From JBCDBL01 sp039183635 (GTDB lineage: Bacteria > Pseudomonadota > Alphaproteobacteria > Caulobacterales > Parvularculaceae): a DNA stretch of 30,779 nucleotides. Positions 8,689-15,359 of the stretch are shown here, piece by piece (positions within the stretch are counted from its first letter, which is position 1; every line of letters starts with the position of its first letter). The stretch covers positions 1-30,779 of the forward strand of contig JBCDBL010000042.1 in assembly GCA_039183635.1 (NCBI GenBank). Reading direction: 5' to 3'. The notes under the pieces were generated by a model that made no database searches, was not told the DNA's origin, and was given only the letters and a program-made list of their open reading frames with translations. The translations under genes and the position numbers were made by a program.

Positions 8689-8769
8689 GATAACCTAATC
8701 CGTTAACAATCATTGGAAATAGCCTTGTTAACAGGCCTTATATGGCGGTTTTTGCGTTTGAGTGAACAA

Positions 8770-9009
8770 ATGGATCAGTTAAAGCAGGTGGACGTCGAGA
8801 TTGCGGTTGTGCTCGGCCGGACGACTCTGCCAATGCAGCAGCTCCTGCGGATGGGGCGCGGCGCGGTCATAGAGCTGGACGCCGGTCAAGATGATGAAGT
8901 CTGGATTTTGGCCAACAACCATCCGATCGCGAGGGGAGATCTCGTCATTCAGGGCGATAAAGTGGCTGTCTCTGTGACGGGAGTCGCTTATGCGCTCGAC
9001 TATGTGTGA
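8770..9009 (+). CDS. Stand-alone FliN/FliM C-terminal (SpoA) domain protein
   Basis: This 79-residue protein consists only of a SpoA-type domain: VDVEIAVVLGRTTLPMQQLL, MGRGAVIELD, VWILANNHPIARGDLVI and a closing VSVTGV. Such domains form the flagellar switch ring or type III secretion C-ring. I chose the ATG at 8770 because the family begins near QVDVEI; an upstream TTG at 8713 would add 19 hydrophobic residues. Full-length FliN is usually somewhat longer and sits in a flagellar operon, which is not seen here. An imperfect dyad around GTTAAC (8723-8736) lies upstream. It could be a small FliN or an auxiliary switch component. Confidence 0.75.
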   Translation: MDQLKQVDVEIAVVLGRTTLPMQQLLRMGRGAVIELDAGQDDEVWILANNHPIARGDLVIQGDKVAVSVTGVAYALDYV

Positions 9010-9012
9010 TCT

Positions 9013-10752
9013 TTAACAAGTCCCCGAAAGGGGCTTCACAAGCCTTCCCCAATTTGTTACCCAGCGCCTTCGCTTTGACGTGCGGTCGTGGCGGAATTGG
9101 TAGACGCGCAGCGTTGAGGTCGCTGTGGGGTAACTCCCGTGGAAGTTCGAGTCTTCTCGACCGCACCATTTCAGGTCTAAACCCGGCACCAATACGCCTG
9201 CCTCAGAATGGTGCCTTATCTGGTTTAAAAGAACGGCCTCCTTGCCCCTGACATGGATTTTGATGTGGTCGACACGCACGGAGTCGACCAGTGTGCGGAG
9301 GTATGCGCGTACGAATTGCGGGTTGGAGCGATCCGTTAGGCGCCGCTTCAGCGCTCGTGAGAATTTGTGGTAATCCTCGTCGGTCAGCGTGAAGGCAGCG
9401 CCCGTGGACTCTTCTTTCAGCCGGTCGATGTTCAATTCCAGACTCTGGCGCTTCTTCTGCAACGCTTCGATATGAGATTTGCCGGTGCTGTCGAGAGTGA
9501 CGCCGCCTTTGCCGAGTTCGTTCCAGAAGGTTGCAAGCTCCGCCTCGACCTGCCGCTCGTCGGCTTTAAGCGCTTTGATCCGATCCTCAATTTCTTCCGT
9601 GCGATCCGCCCGGCGCGCGATCAGCTTTGAAAGCGTCGTCTGCAGACGGTCGACTTCCAGAGTTTGTTCGATGACAGCTTCGATCACCAATTTGTCGAGG
9701 ATCTCCATACGGATTGAATGACCCGTACAGTAAGCCGCGCCTTTATCAAGCCGTCGCCCGCACGAATAGTATTTATATGCGCCCCCTTTGCCGTAGGAGA
9801 GGCGCATGGGTGATCCGCAGGAGCCGCATCGCGCCACGCCCGTCAAAAGGATATCGCTTTTGACCACCCTTGGCGGTGTTTTCAGTGGATTGTGGCGGTC
9901 CAGGTTTTTCTGAGCGGCGAAGAATAGCTCATCATCAACAATGCGAGGGACGGGGAACAGGATCCACTCGTCGCGCGGGCGTTCCTTGTGTTTCTGCTTG
10001 GCGTCCCGGCGGTTGAGGTAGTGCTTGCCGATATAGGCTGTATTCCGCAGCGTGACCTGGATCTTTTGATTACTAAACGGCCTACCGGTCCGTTGCACGA
10101 TGCCCCTTTCGTTGAGGCGTTTCTGGACCTGCCGTATGCCGAGTGGCCCGCTTTCCCCATCACCGTGGACGTAAAGCCTGAAGATCAGGCGGACGATCTC
10201 TGCCTCTTCGGGGTTAACTTCCAAACGCTTCTTGATTTTCTGGCCGCGTTTCTCGGCGGCGTAGGTGCGAAACCCAAGCGGCGGCACCGCGCCGTTCCAG
10301 AAGCCCTGTTTGGCGTTGGCGATCATCGCACGGCGCACATGTTTCGCCGTTTCTTTGCTTTGATACTCATCCATGGCGCCGAGCATTGTGCGGATGACGC
10401 TGGCCTCATCGCCTTGGCCGATGTCCTGGGAGATGGAGACAAACTGAACGCCATTGCTTTCCAGCTTGTTCGTGTACTGGAGGAGGTCAAGCGTATTCCG
10501 GGCGAAGCGCGACTGGGAATGCACGACAACAACATCGAAGGGCGCATGGCGGGAGCATGCCTCCGCGATCATGGCCTGGAACTCCAGCCGGTTATCTGTC
10601 GTGGCGCTGGCGCCGGCGTCGACGAATGTCTTCGCGACCTCCCAGTTGCGGGTTTCGCAATAATCCCGGCATCGCTCGATCTGGTCCGGAATCGAGAGGT
10701 CATGCGCCGCCTGTTTGCCGGTTGAAACACGAACATAGATCGCGGCGCGCAT
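9013..10752 (-). CDS. Large serine recombinase (integrase) of the element
   Basis: This 579-residue recombinase would catalyse integration and excision. The resolvase domain (1-~145) has catalytic Ser10 in VRVSTGKQ and the arginines of SRFARNTLDL. A recombinase domain follows (LGFRTY, RPFSNQKIQVTLRNTAYIG), then a zinc-ribbon with CGSCG at 309-313 and a second Cys pair at 331 and 342, and a coiled coil about 375-450. Cys530 to residue 557 is encoded exactly by the antisense of tRNA-Leu, and 558-579 by DNA beyond it. The native protein in the excised circle must therefore end differently, or the tail is tolerated. A 72-residue gene lies 3 nt upstream in an apparent operon. Confidence 0.92.
   Translation of the reverse strand: MRAAIYVRVSTGKQAAHDLSIPDQIERCRDYCETRNWEVAKTFVDAGASATTDNRLEFQAMIAEACSRHAPFDVVVVHSQSRFARNTLDLLQYTNKLESNGVQFVSISQDIGQGDEASVIRTMLGAMDEYQSKETAKHVRRAMIANAKQGFWNGAVPPLGFRTYAAEKRGQKIKKRLEVNPEEAEIVRLIFRLYVHGDGESGPLGIRQVQKRLNERGIVQRTGRPFSNQKIQVTLRNTAYIGKHYLNRRDAKQKHKERPRDEWILFPVPRIVDDELFFAAQKNLDRHNPLKTPPRVVKSDILLTGVARCGSCGSPMRLSYGKGGAYKYYSCGRRLDKGAAYCTGHSIRMEILDKLVIEAVIEQTLEVDRLQTTLSKLIARRADRTEEIEDRIKALKADERQVEAELATFWNELGKGGVTLDSTGKSHIEALQKKRQSLELNIDRLKEESTGAAFTLTDEDYHKFSRALKRRLTDRSNPQFVRAYLRTLVDSVRVDHIKIHVRGKEAVLLNQIRHHSEAGVLVPGLDLKWCGREDSNFHGSYPTATSTLRVYQFRHDRTSKRRRWVTNWGRLVKPLSGTC
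9082..9165 (+). tRNA. tRNA-Leu (anticodon GAG)
   Basis: The acceptor arms GCGGTCG (9082-9088) and CGACCGC (9158-9164) pair perfectly, with discriminator A and an encoded CCA at 9166-9168. The D arm (GGTAGACGCG), the anticodon stem CAGCG/CGCTG around TTGAGGT, the long variable arm and the T arm with GTTCGAGTC are all present. The anticodon GAG reads CUC and CUU leucine codons. The 3' end abuts the mobile element and appears to be its attachment site; the tRNA itself is intact. Confidence 0.95.
9148..9215. other. Probable left attachment site (attL) at the tRNA-Leu 3' end
   Basis: The tRNA-Leu T arm and acceptor end pass directly into the 3' end of the recombinase gene, the usual layout for an element integrated at a tRNA. 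GGCACCA (9185-9191) and TGGTGCC (9209-9215) form a 7-bp inverted repeat just inside the element. The matching right-hand copy was not found in this window, so the exact core cannot be set. Confidence 0.5.
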
Positions 10753-10755
10753 GTC

Positions 10756-10974
10756 TTATCCTTCTCTCGTTTTAGCGGCTTCCAGTATGCCGTTCAGGAC
10801 GTCAGCCATATATGTCTCAATCACGTCCAGCTCCGCTGACTGGATGGGAGCTTTTGATGTGATGTCGGTCTCTACGAAACGTTCCTCCTTTGCATTGTAA
10901 CGCGATTTCAGCGATCCGCCAGAAACGCGGAGGGACGGGTCCATATACATTTGATCCAGTTTCGAAAGGGGCAT
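10756..10974 (-). CDS. Small hypothetical protein, recombinase partner
   Basis: This 72-residue protein matches no family I recognise. It is charged, with DPSLRVSGGSLKSRYN near the N-terminus and a helical C-terminal half (IETYMADVLNGILEAAK). Its stop is 3 nt before the recombinase start on the same strand, so the two are probably cotranscribed. An excision or directionality role is possible from position alone. The ATG at 10972-10974 is chosen; Met9 or Met11 could also serve. Confidence 0.6.
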   Translation of the reverse strand: MPLSKLDQMYMDPSLRVSGGSLKSRYNAKEERFVETDITSKAPIQSAELDVIETYMADVLNGILEAAKTREG

Positions 10975-11204
10975 TACGGCTCTTTGCTCCGAGCAAATTA
11001 TGTCCTCCTAAGCTTCCGTCACAAGGGTCGGGCCATCCGTATTGCGCGTAAGCCGCCCGCTCTGCGCAGGTTTCATGAAAGATACGCGCGATACGGGCCT
11101 TCGATGTGCACGAACGACGTTAGCGTCCAGACGGGATAAAGAGATCTGAGAAAAAGAAAGAGGAAGGCGGTGGGAAGCAACACGTAGCAAATCTGGAGAG
11201 AGCC

Positions 11205-11318
11205 ATAGTCAGGGCATCTGAATTAGCGAGGCGACTCGCCGCGAGAGCAGAAGCGGTATGCCGCTATTATCTGCCCGCTGGTCGGCGCAGCGGCGCGTAC
11301 TGGATTGTTGGCGACGCC
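11205..11318 (+). other. Upstream coding extension of the primase-like gene without a standard start codon
   Basis: The frame of the Toprim gene stays open upstream to 11124 and encodes ASELARRLAARAEAVCRYYL and AGRRSGAYWIVGDA. These match the usual N-terminus of DUF7146/Toprim proteins. No ATG, GTG or TTG occurs in frame before 11319. An ATA at 11205-11207 sits 4 nt after GGAGAG, exactly where a start codon is expected. Either initiation is non-canonical or the start codon has mutated. Confidence 0.55.
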
Positions 11319-12212
11319 ATGAACGCAAAGGGACAAAGTTGTCACGTCCGCTTATGCGGCGCGCCAGATCGCATCGGCAGGTGGCAAGATCAAAATCCAG
11401 CCAATATGGATCATTATGGCGACCTTTTGGATCTCATCCGAATTAATCGAGGTCTTGAGACAATAGCTGAAGCCATGCGTGAAGCCGAAGCGTTTTTAGG
11501 CGAGGCTGCTGAGGGATGGCGAACCCATGAGCCATTGCGAAGAGGCGTGGTGGACATCTCCGACAATAAAAAACGAGATGCCGCCGAACGCCTTGTCAGC
11601 CGGTCCGGCCCGATCGCGGGCACACAGGCTGCCGCCTATCTGGGAACGCGAGGTTTAAGCACGCCAGGAGATGCGGATCTTCTTTTCCATCCAAACGCGT
11701 TTTACCGTGACGGCGATGAAAAAATGAGAAGCGGCCCGGCATTGATTGCGCCTATACGATCTTGTAATGGAACGCTGCTCTCGGTCCACCGTACCTGGTT
11801 TGATAGCGGATTAGTCCTGATACGGAAAATGATGGGCTTCCCTGAAGACGGCTATGTGAACTTGGGCGGGGAGGGGCCAGATGTTCTTGTGGGTGAAGGG
11901 ATAGAAACGCTTTTGTCACTCGCGCCAGCACTAAATGGGGTTCGTACCCATGCTTTGCTAACGGCGACCCGGCTCGCCGCTTACGAACCTACAGATGACG
12001 TCAAACGCCTTTTCATCGCTGTCGACCGGGACGCCGCTGGGTTCGCCGCAGCTCGAAGAGCTTATAAAACGGCGTCATCGCGAGGTGTTCAGGTTAAATT
12101 TCTCATTCCTCTTTGCTGCTTTCGCGGTGCTGACTTCAACGATGATTTGAAACGTTTGGGAGCTGGCAGGCTTGCGGCCAATTTGAAGCGAAAGACAGGC
12201 AGCCCAAACTGA
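11319..12212 (+). CDS. DUF7146 / Toprim domain primase-like protein
   Basis: From the first in-frame ATG this is 297 residues, but conserved sequence continues upstream to at least 11205 (335 residues in all). GDLLDLIRINRGL belongs to the N-terminal DUF7146-type region; AAAYLGTRGL and LLFHPNAFYRDG form the middle. The Toprim core has GEGIETLLSLAPAL and AVDRDAAGFAAARRA as acidic metal-binding motifs, followed by DFNDDLKRLG. Such proteins are common in alphaproteobacterial plasmids and integrative elements, where they are thought to prime DNA synthesis or act on nucleic acid during transfer. It is divergent from the recombinase operon. Whether it is fully functional depends on the unusual start. 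Confidence 0.85.
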   Translation: MNAKGQSCHVRLCGAPDRIGRWQDQNPANMDHYGDLLDLIRINRGLETIAEAMREAEAFLGEAAEGWRTHEPLRRGVVDISDNKKRDAAERLVSRSGPIAGTQAAAYLGTRGLSTPGDADLLFHPNAFYRDGDEKMRSGPALIAPIRSCNGTLLSVHRTWFDSGLVLIRKMMGFPEDGYVNLGGEGPDVLVGEGIETLLSLAPALNGVRTHALLTATRLAAYEPTDDVKRLFIAVDRDAAGFAAARRAYKTASSRGVQVKFLIPLCCFRGADFNDDLKRLGAGRLAANLKRKTGSPN

Positions 12213-12556
12213 GGGCATTTGTCCGTCATAAATAAGTCAAAGTCAGCTTTGCGCGCAAAATGAGGCATTAACCCAGAGACCGTTGTCGACATATCTAAGC
12301 TATTTGTGATTTCTGCTACGTGCAGCTCGAAGGATCAATGCTTCAAGCGGCGAGGACCGGCAAACTGGGCTATGTCCATGTGAACCTTCCGCGTAAGCGG
12401 TGTGCCAGTAATCAGAGAGGTCAGTTTCGATAACATTCATGCGAAATCGATTCACCTGTGCCAGTATGCCTTTGACCGAATTTGCCGGTCGTCTCCGTAG
12501 AGTCGAAAAAATAAAAAATCGCTCGTGTCTTATGTGGGCATTTGGTAACAGAAGTC
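12213..12556. other. Gene-poor spacer before the cargo operon
   Basis: These 344 bases carry no convincing protein gene. One tiny frame with a good ribosome-binding site lies at 12338-12433. The stretch becomes A+T rich towards 12500-12520, where the cargo promoter probably lies, but I see no clean -35/-10 pair. It marks the change from backbone to lower-G+C cargo. Confidence 0.5.
12338..12433 (+). CDS. Possible 31-residue peptide or gene remnant
   Basis: The ATG at 12338 follows GAAGGA at a good distance and opens a 31-codon frame ending in TAA. The product is basic (ARTGKLGYVHVNLPRKR in its centre) and matches nothing I know. It may be the decayed start of an older gene replaced by the cargo. 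Confidence 0.2.
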   Translation: MLQAARTGKLGYVHVNLPRKRCASNQRGQFR

Positions 12557-13684
12557 ATGGCCGCCTTATCTACTCACAGTCTTGTCTCCCAAAAGCATGA
12601 ATCTGAAGATACGCTTGTAAGAATAGTCCCTGTTCAAGACTTAATCCGTCAGTTTCCAGCAACCCGATATTATGGAAGCAAAAAGAAACTGTTGCCATGG
12701 ATGTTCGACAATCTGAAGAGTTTGGACTTCCAAACGGTCTTAGATGCGTTTGGAGGCACAGCGAGCGTTTCCTTGTTGTTCAGAGCGATGCGTAAAGAAG
12801 TAACTTTTCACGACTCGTTTCAGTTCAATGTGGACGTCGCGCAAACGCTTTTGAGTAATCTACCGCTGCCAGACCGGCGAGAGGTAGAAGACACGCTTGC
12901 CGTCATTTCACAGTGCGAAGGGTTGATAACTCGGAAATTCGCGAATGTGTTCTTTAAGGCCGAAGAGAACCAATGGCTTGATGGGTTCATGCGTCATATG
13001 CGTGATGCGGATGTTTCAGAAGAAATCGGCGCTATGTACCGATATTTGCTTTATCAAGCGTGTCTCAAGAAGCGACCCTATAATCTTTTCCATCGTGCGA
13101 ACTTATCTTTGAGAACTAACACGCAAGTCAAACGCTCATTTGGCAATCTCGCGACCTGGGAAAAATCGTTCACCGATCACATGCTCGAAGCTTATGACGA
13201 ACTCGCTCACATGGACGCCGCGCTTGGACCCGCGGCTAAAATACTAGAGCCTGGCGATGCCGCTGACATCAAATCGGGATATGATCTTGTCTATTTAGAT
13301 CCGCCTTATGTGAGCGAGCGTTCCAGCGTTAATCTAGACAATTATTGGCGGCGCTATCACTTTTTAGAGGGCTTAGCTTCGTATGAGGCTTGGGAAGAAA
13401 AGATTCAAGATCAATCAAAAACCAAAGAAATGGTCCAACCGGCGCATTTTCGCAATTGGTCTCGAGCGAGCTCATTTAAGGAGCAATTGTTCGAGCTGAT
13501 CGAGGCCCACAAAAGCTCCATTGTTGCACTGTCTTATGTCACGAACGCGTTTCCGACTCAGGAAGAGATCACGGCCGAGTTCGAACGGCATTTTAATCAA
13601 GTGTCGGTCCACTCGACACAGCACAATCATGCGCTGAGCCGTACCAAGAAGCGCGAATTGTTGTTTATAGGGTTGCCAAAATGA
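12557..13684 (+). CDS. D12-class (Dam-like) DNA adenine methyltransferase
   Basis: This 375-residue methyltransferase of the D12 class would methylate N6 of adenine in DNA. It shows RYYGSKKKLL at 37-46 and the AdoMet-binding DAFGGTAS at 63-70. The catalytic DPPY lies at 248-251 inside VYLDPPYVSERSS, and a C-terminal TKKRELLFIGL completes the fold. The target site cannot be read from the sequence. I prefer the ATG at 12557 over a TTG at 12542. It is the first gene of a four-gene cargo operon: its TGA overlaps the next ATG by 4 bp. No restriction endonuclease is adjacent, so it may be an orphan or the self-marking component of a new system. It is visibly lower in G+C than the backbone. Confidence 0.9.
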   Translation: MAALSTHSLVSQKHESEDTLVRIVPVQDLIRQFPATRYYGSKKKLLPWMFDNLKSLDFQTVLDAFGGTASVSLLFRAMRKEVTFHDSFQFNVDVAQTLLSNLPLPDRREVEDTLAVISQCEGLITRKFANVFFKAEENQWLDGFMRHMRDADVSEEIGAMYRYLLYQACLKKRPYNLFHRANLSLRTNTQVKRSFGNLATWEKSFTDHMLEAYDELAHMDAALGPAAKILEPGDAADIKSGYDLVYLDPPYVSERSSVNLDNYWRRYHFLEGLASYEAWEEKIQDQSKTKEMVQPAHFRNWSRASSFKEQLFELIEAHKSSIVALSYVTNAFPTQEEITAEFERHFNQVSVHSTQHNHALSRTKKRELLFIGLPK

Positions 13685-14391
13685 ATTCCTTCAAGCGTGG
13701 GTCGGTCAGAGTTCCTGTGTGGACGATTATCATCTTTACACTGAGTGTATTGGGGTTTATCATCTTTGCGTGGCTAGCCGATGCAACAAACGCGAAAACC
13801 ATAGGTGTGCTTAGTGGTTTGCTGGCGGGGCTAATTGTCTATGGCTTGTCGTTTTTGACCGAGTTGCCAGTCTATGCGCGTTTGGAAAAGTTCGAGCAAA
13901 CGGGAGTCAAGAATCTCCTCAAAAATCGTTATGAGAAAGCCTACTATCGGCCCATCCTCGAGAAAGCGGAACGGCGCGTCTGTGTCATGGGCTCGTCGTG
14001 CTCAAGGTTTATTACGGATTTTCTAGATCCAGACACGGATGACCATGTTCTGATCGATCGGCTGCGTCTTTATCCTCAGATGAAAGTCCAGATCCTTGTG
14101 CCGCAGAGTCAAAAGATGGGGAAGGCCGCCCGGCAAAAATTCTCAGCGCTTTGTGTAAAGATTGATTGGCTCACAGGTGAGTTCGAGGACAGGTTCGAGA
14201 TCCGGGAGTTTCCGCACAACGCGAGACATAGTTTCGTAATTACAGATACAGAGCTGATCGCTGGACCTATTTTTGAAGGGACTGAGAGCAAAAACTCTCC
14301 AGCCGTCCATGTCAGTGCGTCGACACCGTTTGCACAAAAATATATCGACTATTTTCGAGACCTATGGGGTCCTAGAGACGACGAAGAATGA
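13681..14391 (+). CDS. Two-helix membrane protein with degenerate phospholipase-D-like domain
   Basis: This 236-residue protein has membrane helices at about 11-33 and 40-59, and a soluble ~170-residue domain. KNRYEKAYYRPILEKAERR and VCVMGSSCSRF start a PLD-like fold. RHSFVITDTELIAGPIF resembles the HxK region of PLD-like proteins, but the catalytic lysine is replaced (H-S-F). The closing AQKYIDYFRDLW is typical of that group. The domain may bind nucleic acid or a nucleotide without PLD chemistry. It overlaps both neighbours by 4 bp (ATGA), so it is translationally coupled within the cargo operon. A role as a membrane-bound sensor or effector is inference from architecture. Confidence 0.65.
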   Translation: MNSFKRGSVRVPVWTIIIFTLSVLGFIIFAWLADATNAKTIGVLSGLLAGLIVYGLSFLTELPVYARLEKFEQTGVKNLLKNRYEKAYYRPILEKAERRVCVMGSSCSRFITDFLDPDTDDHVLIDRLRLYPQMKVQILVPQSQKMGKAARQKFSALCVKIDWLTGEFEDRFEIREFPHNARHSFVITDTELIAGPIFEGTESKNSPAVHVSASTPFAQKYIDYFRDLWGPRDDEE

Positions 14392-15356
14392 AAATCGAAA
14401 TCCAGCCTAGACTTCATCTGGGTCTTATTTCCATGCATGCGGAAGCGAAGCGAAGAAATGGGGGATTAGGGTTTGCCATTGCTGCGCCGACCGGCGTTGT
14501 GACATGCCGATCGGCGCAAGGATTCTCATTCGACGATAGGAGAGATGTGCCACTGAGCGATATGGAAAGACAACGCATTGAAGATGCAGTGAATGACGCT
14601 CGAGAGACGCATCGCCTAGATTATAGCGTTGACGCGGTGCTAAAAGGCAATTTGCTGACTCATGTAGGTATGGGATTGGGCACTGCAATTCGCCTTGCGG
14701 TTCTGGAGAGCCTCTTTGTTCTGAATGGGCGTGAAGCTACTCCGGAAGACCTGATCGCCAGCTCTCAACGAGGTGGGACGTCTGGGATCGGTATCCGGAC
14801 ATATTTTAACGGCGGATTTGTGTTTGATCTTGGTGTGCCGCAACAGATTGGGGGGCACTTGCCTTCATCGCAGGCGATGCCGTCCAAGCCGCCGCTAGTC
14901 CTTCATCAATTGGCGATGCCGGATTGGCCGCTTTGCTTGGTGGTGCCGAAGGGTTTGGCGCCAAAAACTCAATACCAAGAGGTTGAGTTTTTTAAGCGCG
15001 TGACGCCGCTGAGAGACAAGGACTCGTTTGAAGCGGCTTATCATGCTTTGTTCGGTGTTAGCGCTGCTCTGGTGGAGGCGGACTATAGCAATTTCTGTTC
15101 TGCAGTAACGGATTTGCAGTCGACAAAGTGGAAGTCATTGGAATGGAGCGAATACGGATCAGGCTTATACAAGATCGCAGATCACCTTCGAGGCCTTGGT
15201 GCCGATTGTGTCGGACTATCCAGCTTGGGGCCGATGTTGTTTGCATTTGGCGATGAGGCCACTCTGGCTAAAGTGGCTGCTGAGGCGAGTCCCCTGGACG
15301 CTTCGGTGATCCGCACACGTCCGTGCAATACGGGGCGCCGCGTATTGGGCAAGTAG
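14388..15356 (+). CDS. Beta-RFAP-synthase-like GHMP superfamily protein
   Basis: This 322-residue protein resembles beta-ribofuranosylaminobenzene 5'-phosphate synthase, which joins PRPP to 4-aminobenzoate in methanopterin synthesis. Visible family blocks are PRLHLGLISM at 7-16, the phosphate-binding loop HVGMGLGTA at 92-100, RGGTSGIGI at 128-136 and GGFVFDLG at 142-149. No methanopterin or C1-transfer gene is near. Its place between a DNA methyltransferase operon start and an NTP pyrophosphatase-kinase fusion suggests that it acts on a ribosyl phosphate or nucleotide. It starts by ATGA overlap with the preceding gene and ends 3 nt before the next. The fold call is firm; the substrate is unknown. 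Confidence 0.75.
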   Translation: MKIEIQPRLHLGLISMHAEAKRRNGGLGFAIAAPTGVVTCRSAQGFSFDDRRDVPLSDMERQRIEDAVNDARETHRLDYSVDAVLKGNLLTHVGMGLGTAIRLAVLESLFVLNGREATPEDLIASSQRGGTSGIGIRTYFNGGFVFDLGVPQQIGGHLPSSQAMPSKPPLVLHQLAMPDWPLCLVVPKGLAPKTQYQEVEFFKRVTPLRDKDSFEAAYHALFGVSAALVEADYSNFCSAVTDLQSTKWKSLEWSEYGSGLYKIADHLRGLGADCVGLSSLGPMLFAFGDEATLAKVAAEASPLDASVIRTRPCNTGRRVLGK

Positions 15357-15359
15357 GCC

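Noticed and set aside
9988..10725. 245-codon plus-strand frame
   Set aside because: It is antisense to the serine recombinase catalytic region and shows no recognisable domain.
12472..12520. Promoter for the cargo operon at TTGACC
   Set aside because: A good -35-like hexamer at 12472-12477 has no fitting -10 at 16-18 nt; the A+T-rich run further on is too far away.
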